Below are positions 19,503-29,787 of a stretch of 64,000 bases of DNA, in pieces. The notes beneath the pieces were generated by a model. That model was given only the letters and a program-made list of their open reading frames with translations. It made no database searches and was not told the origin of the DNA. Source of the stretch: Lachnospiraceae bacterium MD308 (GTDB lineage: Bacteria > Bacillota > Clostridia > Lachnospirales > Lachnospiraceae). Location of the stretch: positions 304,781 through 368,780 of the forward strand of contig KE159796.1 of assembly GCA_000403475.2 (NCBI GenBank), given 5' to 3'. A program made the translations under genes and the position numbers. Positions within the stretch are counted from its first letter, which is position 1. Every line of letters starts with the position of its first letter.

Positions 19503-20924
19503 ATGGAAGAGGAAAGAGATATATTAGAGAGTGAAAAAGAGAAAAAGCGAAAGAAGGATTACGGCGCGGAGAATGCATATTATAGTGCCAGACCGCAGTT
19601 CGGTGCAAAGGGGCCTTCTAAGCTCAGGCAGCAGTTTGGAAGAGGGATTACGATATTTCTCGTAGTAGCGGCAAGTATTATGTTTTACTTTGCGCTTTTA
19701 AGGCTTACGAACCTTTCGGAAATGCTAAAGGAGATAATCGGAGTGCTGCAGCCGGTTATATACGGCTGTGTGATTGCATATTTGCTGAATCCTATCGTAA
19801 GAAATGTGGACAGGTATTTACTTCCTATTTTAGAGCGCAATATGAAAAAGCGAGAGAGTGCGGAAAGATTTTCGCGCGGACTTGGCGTGCTTGCGGCAGT
19901 TCTTGTACTGATTTTTTTAATTGTGACGTTATGCAATCTGCTCATTCCGGAATTGTATTACAGCATCCGCAACATGATATTTACATTGCCAGGACAGCTT
20001 AATAATCTTGTGGATGCGCTTAATGAGATGGCTACAAGTGATACGACCACAAGCGCTTTTCTTAAGACGGCTGTGGAGGAGGGAACCCACATGCTGGAGA
20101 CGTGGCTTCGAACCGACCTTTTAGCTAAGACGAATGAACTGATGTCCAATCTGACGGTGGGGGTAATCAATGTCATCAGTACTTTGTTTGATTTTGTGAT
20201 TGGACTGATCGTCTCTATCTATATCCTTTTCAGCAAAGAGACATTTACCTCTCAGTGTAAAAAGAGCGTTTATGCATTATTTTCACCTCATCGTGCCAAT
20301 ATGATCCTTCACTTCACGACGAAGAGCAATGAGATATTCGGAGGGTTTGTCATTGGAAAGATTATAGACTCGGCCATTATCGGCGTATTGTGCTTTTTTG
20401 GGTTGTCGGTGCTGGATATGCCGTATGTGATGCTGATTAGCGTGATTGTGGGCGTCACAAATGTGATTCCGTTTTTTGGACCCTACATAGGAGCAGTTCC
20501 AAGTACTATATTGATTATGCTTAGTGATCCTATGAAGGGGTTGTATTTTGTGATTTTTATTCTGGTATTGCAGCAGTTTGACGGGAACATACTTGGGCCG
20601 AAGATTCTCGGAAACTCGACGGGGCTGTCAGCGTTCTGGGTCATTGTTGCAATCTTGCTCGGAGGCGGTTTGTTTGGATTTGTGGGAATGGTTATGGGAG
20701 TTCCTACATTTGCAGTATTATATTATGTAGCAGAATTGATTGTGAATAGTAAACTGGAGAGAAAGAATCTTCCGGCTTCTTCGAAAATGTATGATCCGAT
20801 AAGCTACGTGGATGATGAAGGAAACTACATGTCGGGTAAGGAAGAAGAAAAGATGGAAAAAATCGTTGAAGAGATTGTTGAAGATCTGGAGAAAGAAGCA
20901 GGAGAGACTTCGAAAGAAAAATAA
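19503..20924 (+). CDS. AI-2E family transporter (YdiK/YtvI-type permease)
   Basis: The 473-residue protein has a charged N-terminus, about eight membrane segments, and the family signature in the C-terminal half: PYVMLISVIVGVTNVIPFFG followed by GPYIGAVPSTILIML and GPKILGNSTGLSAFWV. The name comes from E. coli TqsA; many members instead carry Na+/H+ or other solutes, so the substrate is open. The acidic tail (EEIVEDLEKEAGE) is unusual. It precedes metA by 15 nt, probably co-transcribed. Confidence 0.85.
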   Translation: MEEERDILESEKEKKRKKDYGAENAYYSARPQFGAKGPSKLRQQFGRGITIFLVVAASIMFYFALLRLTNLSEMLKEIIGVLQPVIYGCVIAYLLNPIVRNVDRYLLPILERNMKKRESAERFSRGLGVLAAVLVLIFLIVTLCNLLIPELYYSIRNMIFTLPGQLNNLVDALNEMATSDTTTSAFLKTAVEEGTHMLETWLRTDLLAKTNELMSNLTVGVINVISTLFDFVIGLIVSIYILFSKETFTSQCKKSVYALFSPHRANMILHFTTKSNEIFGGFVIGKIIDSAIIGVLCFFGLSVLDMPYVMLISVIVGVTNVIPFFGPYIGAVPSTILIMLSDPMKGLYFVIFILVLQQFDGNILGPKILGNSTGLSAFWVIVAILLGGGLFGFVGMVMGVPTFAVLYYVAELIVNSKLERKNLPASSKMYDPISYVDDEGNYMSGKEEEKMEKIVEEIVEDLEKEAGETSKEK

Positions 20925-20939
20925 AAAGGAGGACGGGTT

Positions 20940-21860
20940 ATGCCGATTCGTGTACAGAATAATCTGCCGGTTAAGGAAATATTAGAGAGTGAAAATATAT
21001 TTGTTATGGATGAGCATCGTGCTACGCATCAGGATATTCGTCCGATTAAAATCGGGCTTTTGAACCTGATGCCGCTTAAAGAGGATACGGAGCTGCAGAT
21101 TCTTCGGTCGCTTTCTAATACACCGATTCAGGTGGACGTAAAGTTTGTGACTGTGTCAAGCCACGAGTCTAAGAATACACCTACCAGCCATCTGAACCAA
21201 TTTTATGAAAAATTCTGTGATATCAGAAAGAGTAAATTTGACGGGTTTATCATTACAGGAGCGCCGGTAGAGCAGATTCCTTTTGAAGAAGTAGACTATT
21301 GGGAAGAGCTTAAGGAGATTATGGAGTGGACGAAGACGCATGTGACTTCTACCATACACCTCTGCTGGGGAGCCCAGGCGGGGATTTATTACCATTACGG
21401 GATAGACAAGGTGCAGTTGGATAAAAAAGTGTTTGGGGTGTTTAGGCACCGCGTGATGAACCGCAAGATTCCTCTGGTGAGAGGGTTTGACGATGTGTTC
21501 TTCGCGCCCCATTCCCGCCATACCGAAGTTCCGATGGATAAAATCCGTGCGGAAAAGCGGCTGACGGTTCTTGCGGAGTCAGAGGAGGCAGGGCTTTTCC
21601 TTGCCATGGCAGAGGACGGGCGGCAGATCTTCGTGATGGGGCACCCGGAGTATGACCGGGTGACGCTTGACGGGGAATATAAAAGGGATCTGTCAAAAGG
21701 GCTGCCGATAGAAGTTCCGGAGAATTATTATGAGGGCGACGACCCGGAGAATAAGCCGCTCCTTACTTGGAGGGCGCATGCCAATAATCTGTATACGAAC
21801 TGGCTGAATTACTATGTGTATCAGGTGACGCCTTATGATTTGGAGGGTACGCCGTTCTAA
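20940..21860 (+). CDS. metA: Homoserine O-acyltransferase (MetA), probably acetyl-CoA-specific
   Basis: Activates homoserine for methionine synthesis. The 306-residue protein has the catalytic Cys142 in HLCWGAQAG and the His235/Glu237 pair in GHPEYD. In this family residue 111 separates succinyl-CoA users (Gly, as in E. coli) from acetyl-CoA users (Glu, as in Bacillus cereus). Here residue 111 is Glu ([15 protein letters not shown]), which predicts O-acetylhomoserine as product. It is the last core gene before the mobile element. Confidence 0.94.
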   Translation: MPIRVQNNLPVKEILESENIFVMDEHRATHQDIRPIKIGLLNLMPLKEDTELQILRSLSNTPIQVDVKFVTVSSHESKNTPTSHLNQFYEKFCDIRKSKFDGFIITGAPVEQIPFEEVDYWEELKEIMEWTKTHVTSTIHLCWGAQAGIYYHYGIDKVQLDKKVFGVFRHRVMNRKIPLVRGFDDVFFAPHSRHTEVPMDKIRAEKRLTVLAESEEAGLFLAMAEDGRQIFVMGHPEYDRVTLDGEYKRDLSKGLPIEVPENYYEGDDPENKPLLTWRAHANNLYTNWLNYYVYQVTPYDLEGTPF

Positions 21861-22287
21861 GTCAGTGTTTTCAAGGGTTTTGGGGATTTTGTTTTTTGTT
21901 TCTGACCTTATCTGACTTTACAAAATGGCTCAAATTTGCTCATGTTTTTACACAAAAATGGGGTACAAAATGGGGTACAGATAAAAATGTGTGGGGTACG
22001 GTTAACATAGCAGTTATTTTATATTTTTGTAAAAAGGTTTTCAGTGGTGGAAGAAGGATGACATTTCTCTGTGAAAGACGATAATCAAATATCTGACCAT
22101 TAGCATAATGGCATTTATGCTTGCAAAGAGTAGAGGTGGTTATAAAACAATTAAATATATTCAGGCATATAAATAAGTCCCGCAATCATGTATTCAGTAC
22201 AGTATATGTTGATTGTGAGGCTTATTTTAGTGCATGTAAAACGGAACCCGGTTCCGCCATATTGTAGTAGGAAAGGAGGTTTGCCAT
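21861..22287 (+). other. Junction region between metA and the mobile element
   Basis: 427 nt without a convincing gene. It holds three short direct repeats of TGGGGTAC (about 21960-22000), an inverted repeat GCATAA/TTATGC near 22106-22123, a 15-bp palindrome at 22242-22256 and a CCATATTG motif at 22257-22264. The left end of the element must lie here or just upstream, but no direct repeat matching the right side was found. Confidence 0.5.
22242..22256. promoter_or_regulatory. 15-bp palindrome, possible operator
   Basis: CGGAACC-C-GGTTCCG is a perfect palindrome directly upstream of a CCATATTG motif and the lipoprotein gene. The same palindrome with a central G occurs at 32579-32593 (inside a gene) and, as 13 bp, at 34824-34836. 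Confidence 0.4.
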
Positions 22288-22833
22288 ATGCGGAGGATTC
22301 TATTGCTAACGCTTTCCGTGCTTGCATTATGCGGCTGCCAGAAAGCACAGGAGCCGGCTGGCGGTGCACAGGAGGTTATGGAAAACGCAGAGACGGAAAA
22401 GATAACAGACGGGCTGTTGGAAAAGGTCCGGATTTCAGGGGCGGAAGTGTATGCCCTGCCGGGATATGAGCAGGACGGGAACATGATACGTGCGTACATG
22501 GACGGGCTGTCAGAGGATATATTTCTGGAAAATAAGGACAGGCAGGCAGCGCTGGATGAATATGCGGAAACCTACAGGGGATATATAGACAGCCTGGGCT
22601 ATACGGTCACCGGGGATGAGCTCCTGTCGCAGAGCCCGTCATCCATCCTCCAAAAGCTCACCTATGCCGGCATGGTGGGCGGGGAAGAGCGTTCAGGGGC
22701 ATATCTTTTGTACTCCGGGGATGTTTTGGCGGGAACGGTTGTCTATGTGATCAACGTGCCCCTGTCCGGGCTTGGGGATGACGGCAGCGCGGCACTTGGT
22801 GAGCTTTTGGAGAAATTGGGGGAGTCTGGCTGA
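22288..22833 (+). CDS. Putative lipoprotein of the conjugative element
   Basis: The 181-residue protein starts with a short signal peptide and a lipobox (LALCGC, cleavage before Cys at about residue 17), so it is predicted to be lipid-anchored outside the membrane. The mature part is acidic; no domain is recognised. Start ATG after aaaggaggtttgccat. It is the first gene of the + strand transfer block. Confidence 0.7.
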   Translation: MRRILLLTLSVLALCGCQKAQEPAGGAQEVMENAETEKITDGLLEKVRISGAEVYALPGYEQDGNMIRAYMDGLSEDIFLENKDRQAALDEYAETYRGYIDSLGYTVTGDELLSQSPSSILQKLTYAGMVGGEERSGAYLLYSGDVLAGTVVYVINVPLSGLGDDGSAALGELLEKLGESG

Positions 22834-22975
22834 CGTTTCTCCCCCCTGGCGCGCCGCAGCGTCTTTTTCAACTCCATATCAGAAAAGCTGATTTGTAATC
22901 GGGCATCTCTTTGGAGGTGCTTTTTTTGCACATTTTTAGGGATATGTCAGGCTTTCGCTTGGGAACCGCCCACTA

Positions 22976-22983
22976 CCATATTA
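22976..22983 (+). promoter_or_regulatory. CCATATTA motif upstream of the transfer gene block
   Basis: One of eight (C/T)CATATT(A/G) octamers that lie in front of element genes: 22257, 22976, 26812, 30802, 36631, 38489, 46089 and 47783. All are on the + strand between genes. No standard -35 box sits 17 bp upstream. Confidence 0.4.
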
Positions 22984-23002
22984 GCTCTGGAGGTGGATTT
23001 TT

Positions 23003-24331
23003 ATGGAAGAAAAGGAAATGGAGCTGGCATTTAACCTGTTTGATCATGTGCAGCGCGGCTCTATACAGCTATTGGGGACGCTTGAACAGACTCTCCACTG
23101 GGTTTCGGAGGTAGACCGCGGCTCAAGGATCCTGGAGGGGCATGTTTGGAAAGGCGGGGAGCTTGATGCGGTCTGCTGCGACCGTGAATACCTTGATATG
23201 GTCGCAGGGAGGCTGCGTGACGAGGGGATCCCGTGCATCAGCGGGACCGCCCGCATAGACGGGAAGGAAGTCGGCATCATCAGCACGAGGGATGCTGACA
23301 GGGAGCAGTTAAGGAAGATCATTGACCGTGCACGGGAAGAAATCGAACCTGGCGGCGTGAAACCCCGGCGGATGGTCGAAAACCTGTCCGTGGGCAGGGC
23401 CAGGGTGATTGCAGGGCTTGACATCCCGGAGGCGATGCTGTTCGCAAGATATGCCGAGGCGGCAAAAATAAATATCGCTGTGGATGAAGTGGCGAGGGAC
23501 AGCCGCTCTGTCGTATACCCGTCGCAGTATGTGGATGAGATGAAGGAGATGAAACATCATGTGGCGCAGGCTTTTTCAGGAGCCGCAGGGCGGGCGCTCC
23601 GTAAGCAGCTCCGGTATGAGCATCAGAATTACCTACGGGTAGCGGACCGTGTTTACAACTATGACAGGCGGAAGGGGGAATTTTATGTCATGGGCATGTC
23701 AGGCCCGCAGATGTATGTCCGGGAACAAGATGTGCGTGTATACGGAAATGACGGGATGGAGGTTTATCGCTTTGACCGTTCCGACCCAGCTTTCGGCTGC
23801 AGGGTGCGGCAGGTATTCGACCGCATCAGGCATCCGGTGGATCTGACGGCGCAGGAATACGGGAAGATTGCAGGCGCAGATCACAAATCCCGCATCAGGG
23901 GCTTGAAGGAGGCGGACAGAAGTCATGGGCGCCCGGATTTTACCAGGGATGAAGTGCGGGAGCTGGCTTTGCAGAGGGAAACGCAGATGGATGAGGCTAT
24001 GCGGAGAAAGACCCAGCTATATGAGAAGAAACTTGCGCTGGACAATCCGGAACGTGTCGCGTACCAGTATTCCTACCTGGATGACGAGATGGGCATGCCG
24101 GAATTTGAAACGATGGAGCACATGAACCGGGATGCGCTCCGTGAGGAGCAGGAAGAAAGAGGGGATTTTGATGGCCGCGGGGAAGGATGCCGCGTTTTTG
24201 ATGATCATGAGGAAGAGCTTGATGCCATAGACCTTGGGATCCAGGATGCCGTGCTTGATGGGCGTGAGCCGGAGCGTGAGGAAGGGGAATGCAGCGTGGA
24301 AGAGTACGGGATTGACGATTTGGAGGTGTGA
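23003..24331 (+). CDS. Hypothetical conjugative-element protein
   Basis: A 442-residue soluble, highly charged protein, acidic at the C-terminus (EEELDAIDLG, EREEGECSVEEYG). No relaxase histidine cluster, P-loop or membrane segment is seen. Its place directly before the coupling protein is where PcfB/DUF3801-type accessory proteins stand in other Gram-positive elements, but sequence similarity was not established. Start after ggaggtggattttt. Confidence 0.6.
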   Translation: MEEKEMELAFNLFDHVQRGSIQLLGTLEQTLHWVSEVDRGSRILEGHVWKGGELDAVCCDREYLDMVAGRLRDEGIPCISGTARIDGKEVGIISTRDADREQLRKIIDRAREEIEPGGVKPRRMVENLSVGRARVIAGLDIPEAMLFARYAEAAKINIAVDEVARDSRSVVYPSQYVDEMKEMKHHVAQAFSGAAGRALRKQLRYEHQNYLRVADRVYNYDRRKGEFYVMGMSGPQMYVREQDVRVYGNDGMEVYRFDRSDPAFGCRVRQVFDRIRHPVDLTAQEYGKIAGADHKSRIRGLKEADRSHGRPDFTRDEVRELALQRETQMDEAMRRKTQLYEKKLALDNPERVAYQYSYLDDEMGMPEFETMEHMNRDALREEQEERGDFDGRGEGCRVFDDHEEELDAIDLGIQDAVLDGREPEREEGECSVEEYGIDDLEV

Positions 24332-24334
24332 TGG

Positions 24335-26797
24335 ATGGTGAAGAAACGATTCGTTACACAGGAACAGCGCGAAACAACAGCCAGGGAAAGCAACCTGCTG
24401 TTTTCCGGGATTGTCGGCCTGGCAGGCCTGTACATGGGCGCATATGTCAGCTCAGTGACGGAGGGCGGGCTTGAGGTGATGGAAGGGCTTGAGCGGGTAA
24501 TGGACAGCCTGTCACATGGGGCGTTCTTTTTCCCGCTGTCGCCGCATGCGTTTGCGTCGGGGCTGATGTTTGGGGCGCTTGCCGCACTGATCGCGTATTT
24601 CCTCCTGGATCTTGAGTACCAGAGGCATTTTACTTATGAACAGGGCAAGAGCCAGGGCGATGCCAAGCCGATGAGCCAGAAGGAGCTGGCGGAATATACG
24701 AAAAAGTATGTGGCAAAGGAGCCGGAGGATGATGCACTGCCGAAGAACAACATCATTTTGTGCCGGGAGATGAAACGCCCGATTGACGGGCGCGTGCTTG
24801 GGAATAACAATGTGTTCGTGATCGGCGGTGCCGGGAGCGGAAAGTCTTTTGCGTTTGTCAAGACCAACATCATGCAGATGTACGGCAGCTACATTGTCAC
24901 CGACCCTTCAGGGGAGCTGATCCATGCGACAGGGCGGATGCTCGCGGAACACGGGTACAAGATCAAGGTGTTCAATATCTCTGACATGACCCATTCCAAC
25001 TGCTACAACCCGCTGGCATACATCCGGAATGAAGCAGGTGTCAAGATGGTCGTGGAGACGCTGATAAAGAATACGACGGAGCCGGGGAGCAAGGATGACC
25101 AGTTCTTTGTAAGTGCTGAGAAACTGCTGTACTCGGCGTGCATCTTCTACCTTCTCGAATACTGCGCGGACGGGAGCAAGAAGAATTTCCCGACGGTCAT
25201 GAAGATGATCAACATGTCCAGCGTGAATGAGAATGACGCGAAAGAGGAGTCGGCGCTTGACCTGCTGTTCAAGCCGCTGCCGCAGTCGTCCATGGCGGCA
25301 CAGTTTTACAAGTCTTTCAAGCAGGCGGCAGGCAAGACCTTAAAAAGCATCATCATTTCCTGCGTGGCAAGGCTCCAGTCATTTTTGATCCCGCAGGTCA
25401 TCAGCCTGACGAGCACGGATGAAATGCACCTAGAGCGGTTCGGGGACGAGAGGACGGCATTGTTCATCATCACGCCGCAGGCGGACCGGACTTATGCATT
25501 CCTCGCATCTATGCTGTATTCGCAGATGTTCGAGACGCTCTATGATGTGGCAGAGAAAAAGCTGCAGAGGATGGGGAGCGAGAAACTTGCCGTGCCGGTC
25601 ATGGCGATGATGGACGAGTTTGCCAATATTGGCGAGGTTCCGGAATTCCCGAACAAGCTGGCGACGATGCGTAAATATAACATTTCTGCCGCAGTGCTCC
25701 TGCAGGACCTCGCCCAGCTGAAAGCGATGTATGACAAGGAGTGGGCATCCATTATCTCAAACTGCTCGTCATGGCTGTTCCTTGGCGCGACAGAGCAGGA
25801 AACACTTGAATATTTTTCCAAGCGGACGGGGAACCGGACGATACGGGTACGCAGCTCCGGCATAAGCCACGGGCGTAACAGCAATGCGTCGCTGAATTAC
25901 CAGGAGACCCAGAGGGCGGTGCTGACGGAAGACGAGCTGTCAAGGCTGGCTCCGGATCAGTGCGTGGTGTATACGCAGAATATGCGCCCGGTGATCGGCA
26001 GGAAATATTTTGCGGACCTGCACCCGAGGTATCCCCAGACGGGTTCCAGGGATCATCCGGAGAATAATTTCAGGTATACGGAAATGCCGGCCTATGACAC
26101 CTGCCGCCTGCGGACGAACTCGCTGATCCGTTCGCGTTCCGAGGCGGCAAGGGCACGCATGGAATCAAAGATATCCGAACCCATGCTTGCAAAAGACGTG
26201 CGTTTTGACGGTTCGGATAAGGATGCGTCAAATCTCTTTGCGTTGGCGGGCGGGATAGAGGAGGCTGCGTTCCAGTCGAAACTTGACCAGTGCATAGAAG
26301 CATATGCACTGGCAGGGGAGAGCGGGGATGCGGTGCCGTTCCTTGCGGTGGAAAATGTGCCGCAGAACAGGCTGATGCGTTTGGCGGAGGAAATCTCGGT
26401 TGTGTTCCAGACAGGGATGTTTGTGCTGATGTGTGCCAATGCCGACATCAACCCCAAAATAATGTTCGGGGTCTGCGTGGACCGGGACGGGGAAGGACTC
26501 TTGCGTGCTGTGAAACTTGCACGCCCGAAAGCCTATCAGGAAAAGGGAGACTGTGCTGAGATTGAGATTGTAAGGGCGCGGTATGATGAGTACAGGGAAC
26601 GCGTGCAGCTCCTATTTATGTCGCAGGCGGTGAAAGAGGAAGGTGAGGCTCTTGTGCCTGATATAGCGGAAACGGCAGGAGGCCAGGTAGTGAAAGAAGA
26701 CCCTGGGACGGAAATACGCCCGCCCGCGATAGAGCCAGAGTATTATCCGCTCGTTGACCCTGATATGGATGCGGCCATGGAGGGCTTTGAGATGTAG
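24335..26797 (+). CDS. Type IV coupling protein (VirD4/TraG family ATPase)
   Basis: Hexameric ATPase that would hand the relaxosome to the secretion channel. The 820-residue protein has two N-terminal membrane segments (about residues 25-45 and 75-95), Walker A GGAGSGKSFAFVK near residue 165 followed by the TraG motif YIVTDPSGEL, Walker B VMAMMDEFANIGEVPEFPN near residue 425, and the third motif LLQDLAQLKAMY. The C-terminal ~250 residues are specific to this group. Its start codon is 4 nt past the upstream stop, so the two genes are coupled. Confidence 0.9.
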   Translation: MVKKRFVTQEQRETTARESNLLFSGIVGLAGLYMGAYVSSVTEGGLEVMEGLERVMDSLSHGAFFFPLSPHAFASGLMFGALAALIAYFLLDLEYQRHFTYEQGKSQGDAKPMSQKELAEYTKKYVAKEPEDDALPKNNIILCREMKRPIDGRVLGNNNVFVIGGAGSGKSFAFVKTNIMQMYGSYIVTDPSGELIHATGRMLAEHGYKIKVFNISDMTHSNCYNPLAYIRNEAGVKMVVETLIKNTTEPGSKDDQFFVSAEKLLYSACIFYLLEYCADGSKKNFPTVMKMINMSSVNENDAKEESALDLLFKPLPQSSMAAQFYKSFKQAAGKTLKSIIISCVARLQSFLIPQVISLTSTDEMHLERFGDERTALFIITPQADRTYAFLASMLYSQMFETLYDVAEKKLQRMGSEKLAVPVMAMMDEFANIGEVPEFPNKLATMRKYNISAAVLLQDLAQLKAMYDKEWASIISNCSSWLFLGATEQETLEYFSKRTGNRTIRVRSSGISHGRNSNASLNYQETQRAVLTEDELSRLAPDQCVVYTQNMRPVIGRKYFADLHPRYPQTGSRDHPENNFRYTEMPAYDTCRLRTNSLIRSRSEAARARMESKISEPMLAKDVRFDGSDKDASNLFALAGGIEEAAFQSKLDQCIEAYALAGESGDAVPFLAVENVPQNRLMRLAEEISVVFQTGMFVLMCANADINPKIMFGVCVDRDGEGLLRAVKLARPKAYQEKGDCAEIEIVRARYDEYRERVQLLFMSQAVKEEGEALVPDIAETAGGQVVKEDPGTEIRPPAIEPEYYPLVDPDMDAAMEGFEM

Positions 26798-26946
26798 CGT
26801 ATGCCAGAAAACCATATTGTTGTATATCCGGCAGGGAACATAAGGCAACTTGTCAGGGAAAACATTAGGTGAGGGGGAGCCATCACCGGAATGCTGAAAA
26901 TACAGCTGCTTTGTGTTCATGCCGGCCAATCAAAGGGGGTGGATTT

Positions 26947-29688
26947 ATGGCAGATGGAGACAATCATGGGGCAGATGGACACTTGCCTGGTGGCAGCATG
27001 GGTTCTGATGGGCATATGAATCCTTTTACGCGGAATCAGAATGTCATGGATGCAAACCGGGATTTCCTGTTCAAGATCTCCAATATTGAGCAGGGCATGG
27101 GAAAGGCGGCGGTGGATTTTTCCACAAAAGCTGCTGCCGGAGATAAAGAGTTCCAAAAGGGAATGGCTCTTGCCCGTGACATGGCGGATGTGACGGCATG
27201 GCAGGGGGCGGACTTCCTGCGTGACGGCATGGCACGTTCGATCATGGGCGGCAGCCTTTCCCCGGAAGCGGAATTAAGGGATGTCAGGCTTGTCCTTGAA
27301 AAGTACAATATCCATGCAGTGGGCGGGAGCCCGGCGCAGATCCAGGCAGAGTTGTACCATATCATGCGGCGCAGCCAGTGCCCGGAGGAAGTGAAAGAGG
27401 CGTGCCAGCGGGGCATCAATGCCGCAAAAGCCGGGATTGTAAAGTCCCGGAACCGGGGATTTCGCCGGTCGCGGCATATCCTGGCGCGAAATGCAAGGCA
27501 GAAACTGAACAGGAGCGAGTATGGGCGCGGGCAAGCGTTTACCCTGAACGTCATCAGGCGTGGAAGGGAGATGCTGAAAACAGGGCTCCGGGCGATGATG
27601 CTGGCCAAACGTGCAGCGACATTCGCACATCTGAAAGCGGAGACAGCAAAAGCGCACCTGGCGGCAGAGACGTTAAGGAGGAACCCGGGACAAGCCTGGG
27701 CAAAAGGTGTACAGAAAAGGACTGCGAAAAAGCGCGATGCCCGTTTCAGGCGCAAAGAAAAGAAACTGGTGCGGAGGCGGAAATTCCGGAAATGGCTGGA
27801 AGACCCCATAGGCATTAAGAGGCTCGGCCGCCGCGCGGCAGACCGGCTGTTAAAGACCCGTGCGGGGCGTGCAGTGTCGTTTCCCGTGCGTATGCTGAAT
27901 GCGGTCAAAGGTGCGGTGGCGAAAGCGGTTGCCACCTGTGCGACGGTCGTTTCCATGCTGGTCACAATCCTGCTGCTGCTCGGGCTGTTCCTCGTTGCGG
28001 TCGTTATGATCATGGGCGCAGTAGTCTCCATGGTGGGGAGCATGATGGCAGCATTTGATTTCACGGCAACCGATGAAGACGTGCAGCAGAAAATGCTCGC
28101 GGCGATCCAGCAATGCTACACGGAGCAGGTGGAGAGCATCAATGCCTGTTATGGAAATTATGAAAATGTCATGGTCAATTATGTGGACCGGCGCACGGAT
28201 TCTGTTTATGAAGAGGCGGAACTTGAACTGGAGGAAACGACGAATGTCGCGGAAATCCTCTGCATGGCGAATATTTATTTTGATTTCGAACTTGATGAAA
28301 ACGCGGAAGATGCTGTGGAATATGTGAAAGCCCTGTATGCGGCATCTAACCAGGTGGACTTTGACATCTCCGTAGACCGGACAGAGGATACGGGTGAAGT
28401 GGATGCGGACGGGGATCCGGTTGCAGTCACATACTATAATGCAGATATCACGGTCACAAGGTATTATTTCAATGACATCTTTGAAGTGGATATCGGTTCC
28501 GAGAGCGGAGGGGCATGGACAGGGGATATGTCAGGGCTCCCGGCATGGATCACGCCGGAGGCCATGCAGGCTGTCCTGGAAGTGCAGCGTGACAAGGACA
28601 TCCCCGCAGCAGCAATCCTCGGGCAGATGATTCTTGAAAGCACGGGGACGTATCCAGGAGGGTGTTCCGGATTGTGCTATAAAAACAATAATTGCCTTGG
28701 GATCACAAAGCATGATTGCCAGATAAAAGGCACGTCTTCCAGCAGTTGGGGAACAAAAGAGTATTACGGCAAGTATGTAAGTGTGAACAGGAGTTTCCAG
28801 GCGTACAAATCCCTCGGGGACTGCATCCGGTGCTATGGATCGACAGATATCGTGTCAGGGAAACCGTCTACGCTCCGAAAATGCACCACGGATCCCAAGA
28901 CAGGGCATTATTCTACCGCATCTTATGTCACGGCGGTCTGGAAAGCGGGATACGCAACTTCGCCAACTTATGTCCAGAACGTCATGAAGATTGTCCGGGC
29001 ATATAACCTGGAACGGTTCAATTCCATGTCCCCGACCAGTGTTGGATCGGGAATGGTGACAGGGGCACAGGCGGTCATTGCCTGTGGCGATTACTATAAC
29101 AGCGTATTGGAAAATGCAGTAAGACGCGGGGAGAAATGGGTATATTCCAACAGCAGCAAATATGTTGCACAGACGGGTTCTTTTGAAAAAATGCTTGCCG
29201 GGAAAGTACGCGGCGGGAACTGCGCGACGATTGCCAACTGGGCATTCCGGGATATGGGGATCATCAAGAAGAACGAAAAATTCTATGGCGACCGCAGCGG
29301 GAAAATCAGGAACTACAACTCCGGCTCGACAAAGCTGAAACTTGCATTGGACCGGAACTGCACGGTCATCAATGGCGGGGGCAGGAAGTTCTCCGCGCTG
29401 GTGAAGGAAGGGCAGGTCCTGCCTGGGGATGTGCTTATCGGCAAAGGGCATACGTTTGTGTACCGGGGCGGGGGCACTGTATTCGCAAGCGGGCATGATG
29501 GGAAATGGCACAGTGATAAATCGGCAAAGACAGAGGACAGCAGGAAGGCGGTGTTCGAGTCATGGGTGCGCCCATACAAAGGGTCATCGGACGAGAATTT
29601 CAAAGTGCAGTATATTATCCGTGTAAAGGATACGTTCGTTCCGGCGGCTTACCGGGATGCGAATGGGAGGCTTGTCAAAAACAGATAG
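26947..29688 (+). CDS. Transfer-channel protein with glucosaminidase and NlpC/P60-like cysteine peptidase domains
   Basis: Bifunctional peptidoglycan hydrolase expected to open the wall for conjugation (VirB1/Tn916 Orf14 role). In 913 residues: a basic, Arg/Ala-rich cytoplasmic part (1-320), one strong membrane stretch (~325-370, TILLLLGLFLVAVVMIMGAV), an acidic extracellular stalk, a glucosaminidase-like lysozyme domain (~540-690, PAAAILGQMILESTGTYPGG), and a C-terminal NlpC/P60- or CHAP-like domain (~750-880, GGNCATIANWAFRDMG with Cys, and GKGHTFVYRGG with His). The start is the ATG after aaagggggtggattt. Confidence 0.85.
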   Translation: MADGDNHGADGHLPGGSMGSDGHMNPFTRNQNVMDANRDFLFKISNIEQGMGKAAVDFSTKAAAGDKEFQKGMALARDMADVTAWQGADFLRDGMARSIMGGSLSPEAELRDVRLVLEKYNIHAVGGSPAQIQAELYHIMRRSQCPEEVKEACQRGINAAKAGIVKSRNRGFRRSRHILARNARQKLNRSEYGRGQAFTLNVIRRGREMLKTGLRAMMLAKRAATFAHLKAETAKAHLAAETLRRNPGQAWAKGVQKRTAKKRDARFRRKEKKLVRRRKFRKWLEDPIGIKRLGRRAADRLLKTRAGRAVSFPVRMLNAVKGAVAKAVATCATVVSMLVTILLLLGLFLVAVVMIMGAVVSMVGSMMAAFDFTATDEDVQQKMLAAIQQCYTEQVESINACYGNYENVMVNYVDRRTDSVYEEAELELEETTNVAEILCMANIYFDFELDENAEDAVEYVKALYAASNQVDFDISVDRTEDTGEVDADGDPVAVTYYNADITVTRYYFNDIFEVDIGSESGGAWTGDMSGLPAWITPEAMQAVLEVQRDKDIPAAAILGQMILESTGTYPGGCSGLCYKNNNCLGITKHDCQIKGTSSSSWGTKEYYGKYVSVNRSFQAYKSLGDCIRCYGSTDIVSGKPSTLRKCTTDPKTGHYSTASYVTAVWKAGYATSPTYVQNVMKIVRAYNLERFNSMSPTSVGSGMVTGAQAVIACGDYYNSVLENAVRRGEKWVYSNSSKYVAQTGSFEKMLAGKVRGGNCATIANWAFRDMGIIKKNEKFYGDRSGKIRNYNSGSTKLKLALDRNCTVINGGGRKFSALVKEGQVLPGDVLIGKGHTFVYRGGGTVFASGHDGKWHSDKSAKTEDSRKAVFESWVRPYKGSSDENFKVQYIIRVKDTFVPAAYRDANGRLVKNR

Positions 29689-29704
29689 CAAAGTAGTTGG
29701 CAGC

Positions 29705-29735
29705 AAAAAAAGAAACCAGTACGGTTTCTTTTTTT
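29705..29735 (+). terminator. Terminator after the hydrolase gene
   Basis: AAAAAAAGAAACC/GGTTTCTTTTTTT around AGTAC; near-symmetric, so it may act on both strands. Confidence 0.85.
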
Positions 29736-29787
29736 GTGCAAATATTCAAATTTTCCCTGAAAAAGCAATCATTAAAGGAGGATTATC

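Noticed and set aside
21896..22084. ORF with QKWGTKWGTDKNVWGT, resembling tails of some phage integrases
   Set aside because: No catalytic domain, no ribosome site, and the repeats are short; treated as non-coding junction DNA.
27036..28064. 342-residue ORF on the minus strand
   Set aside because: It is the antisense shadow of the cell-wall hydrolase gene, with Arg/Ser/Pro-rich composition and no ribosome site.
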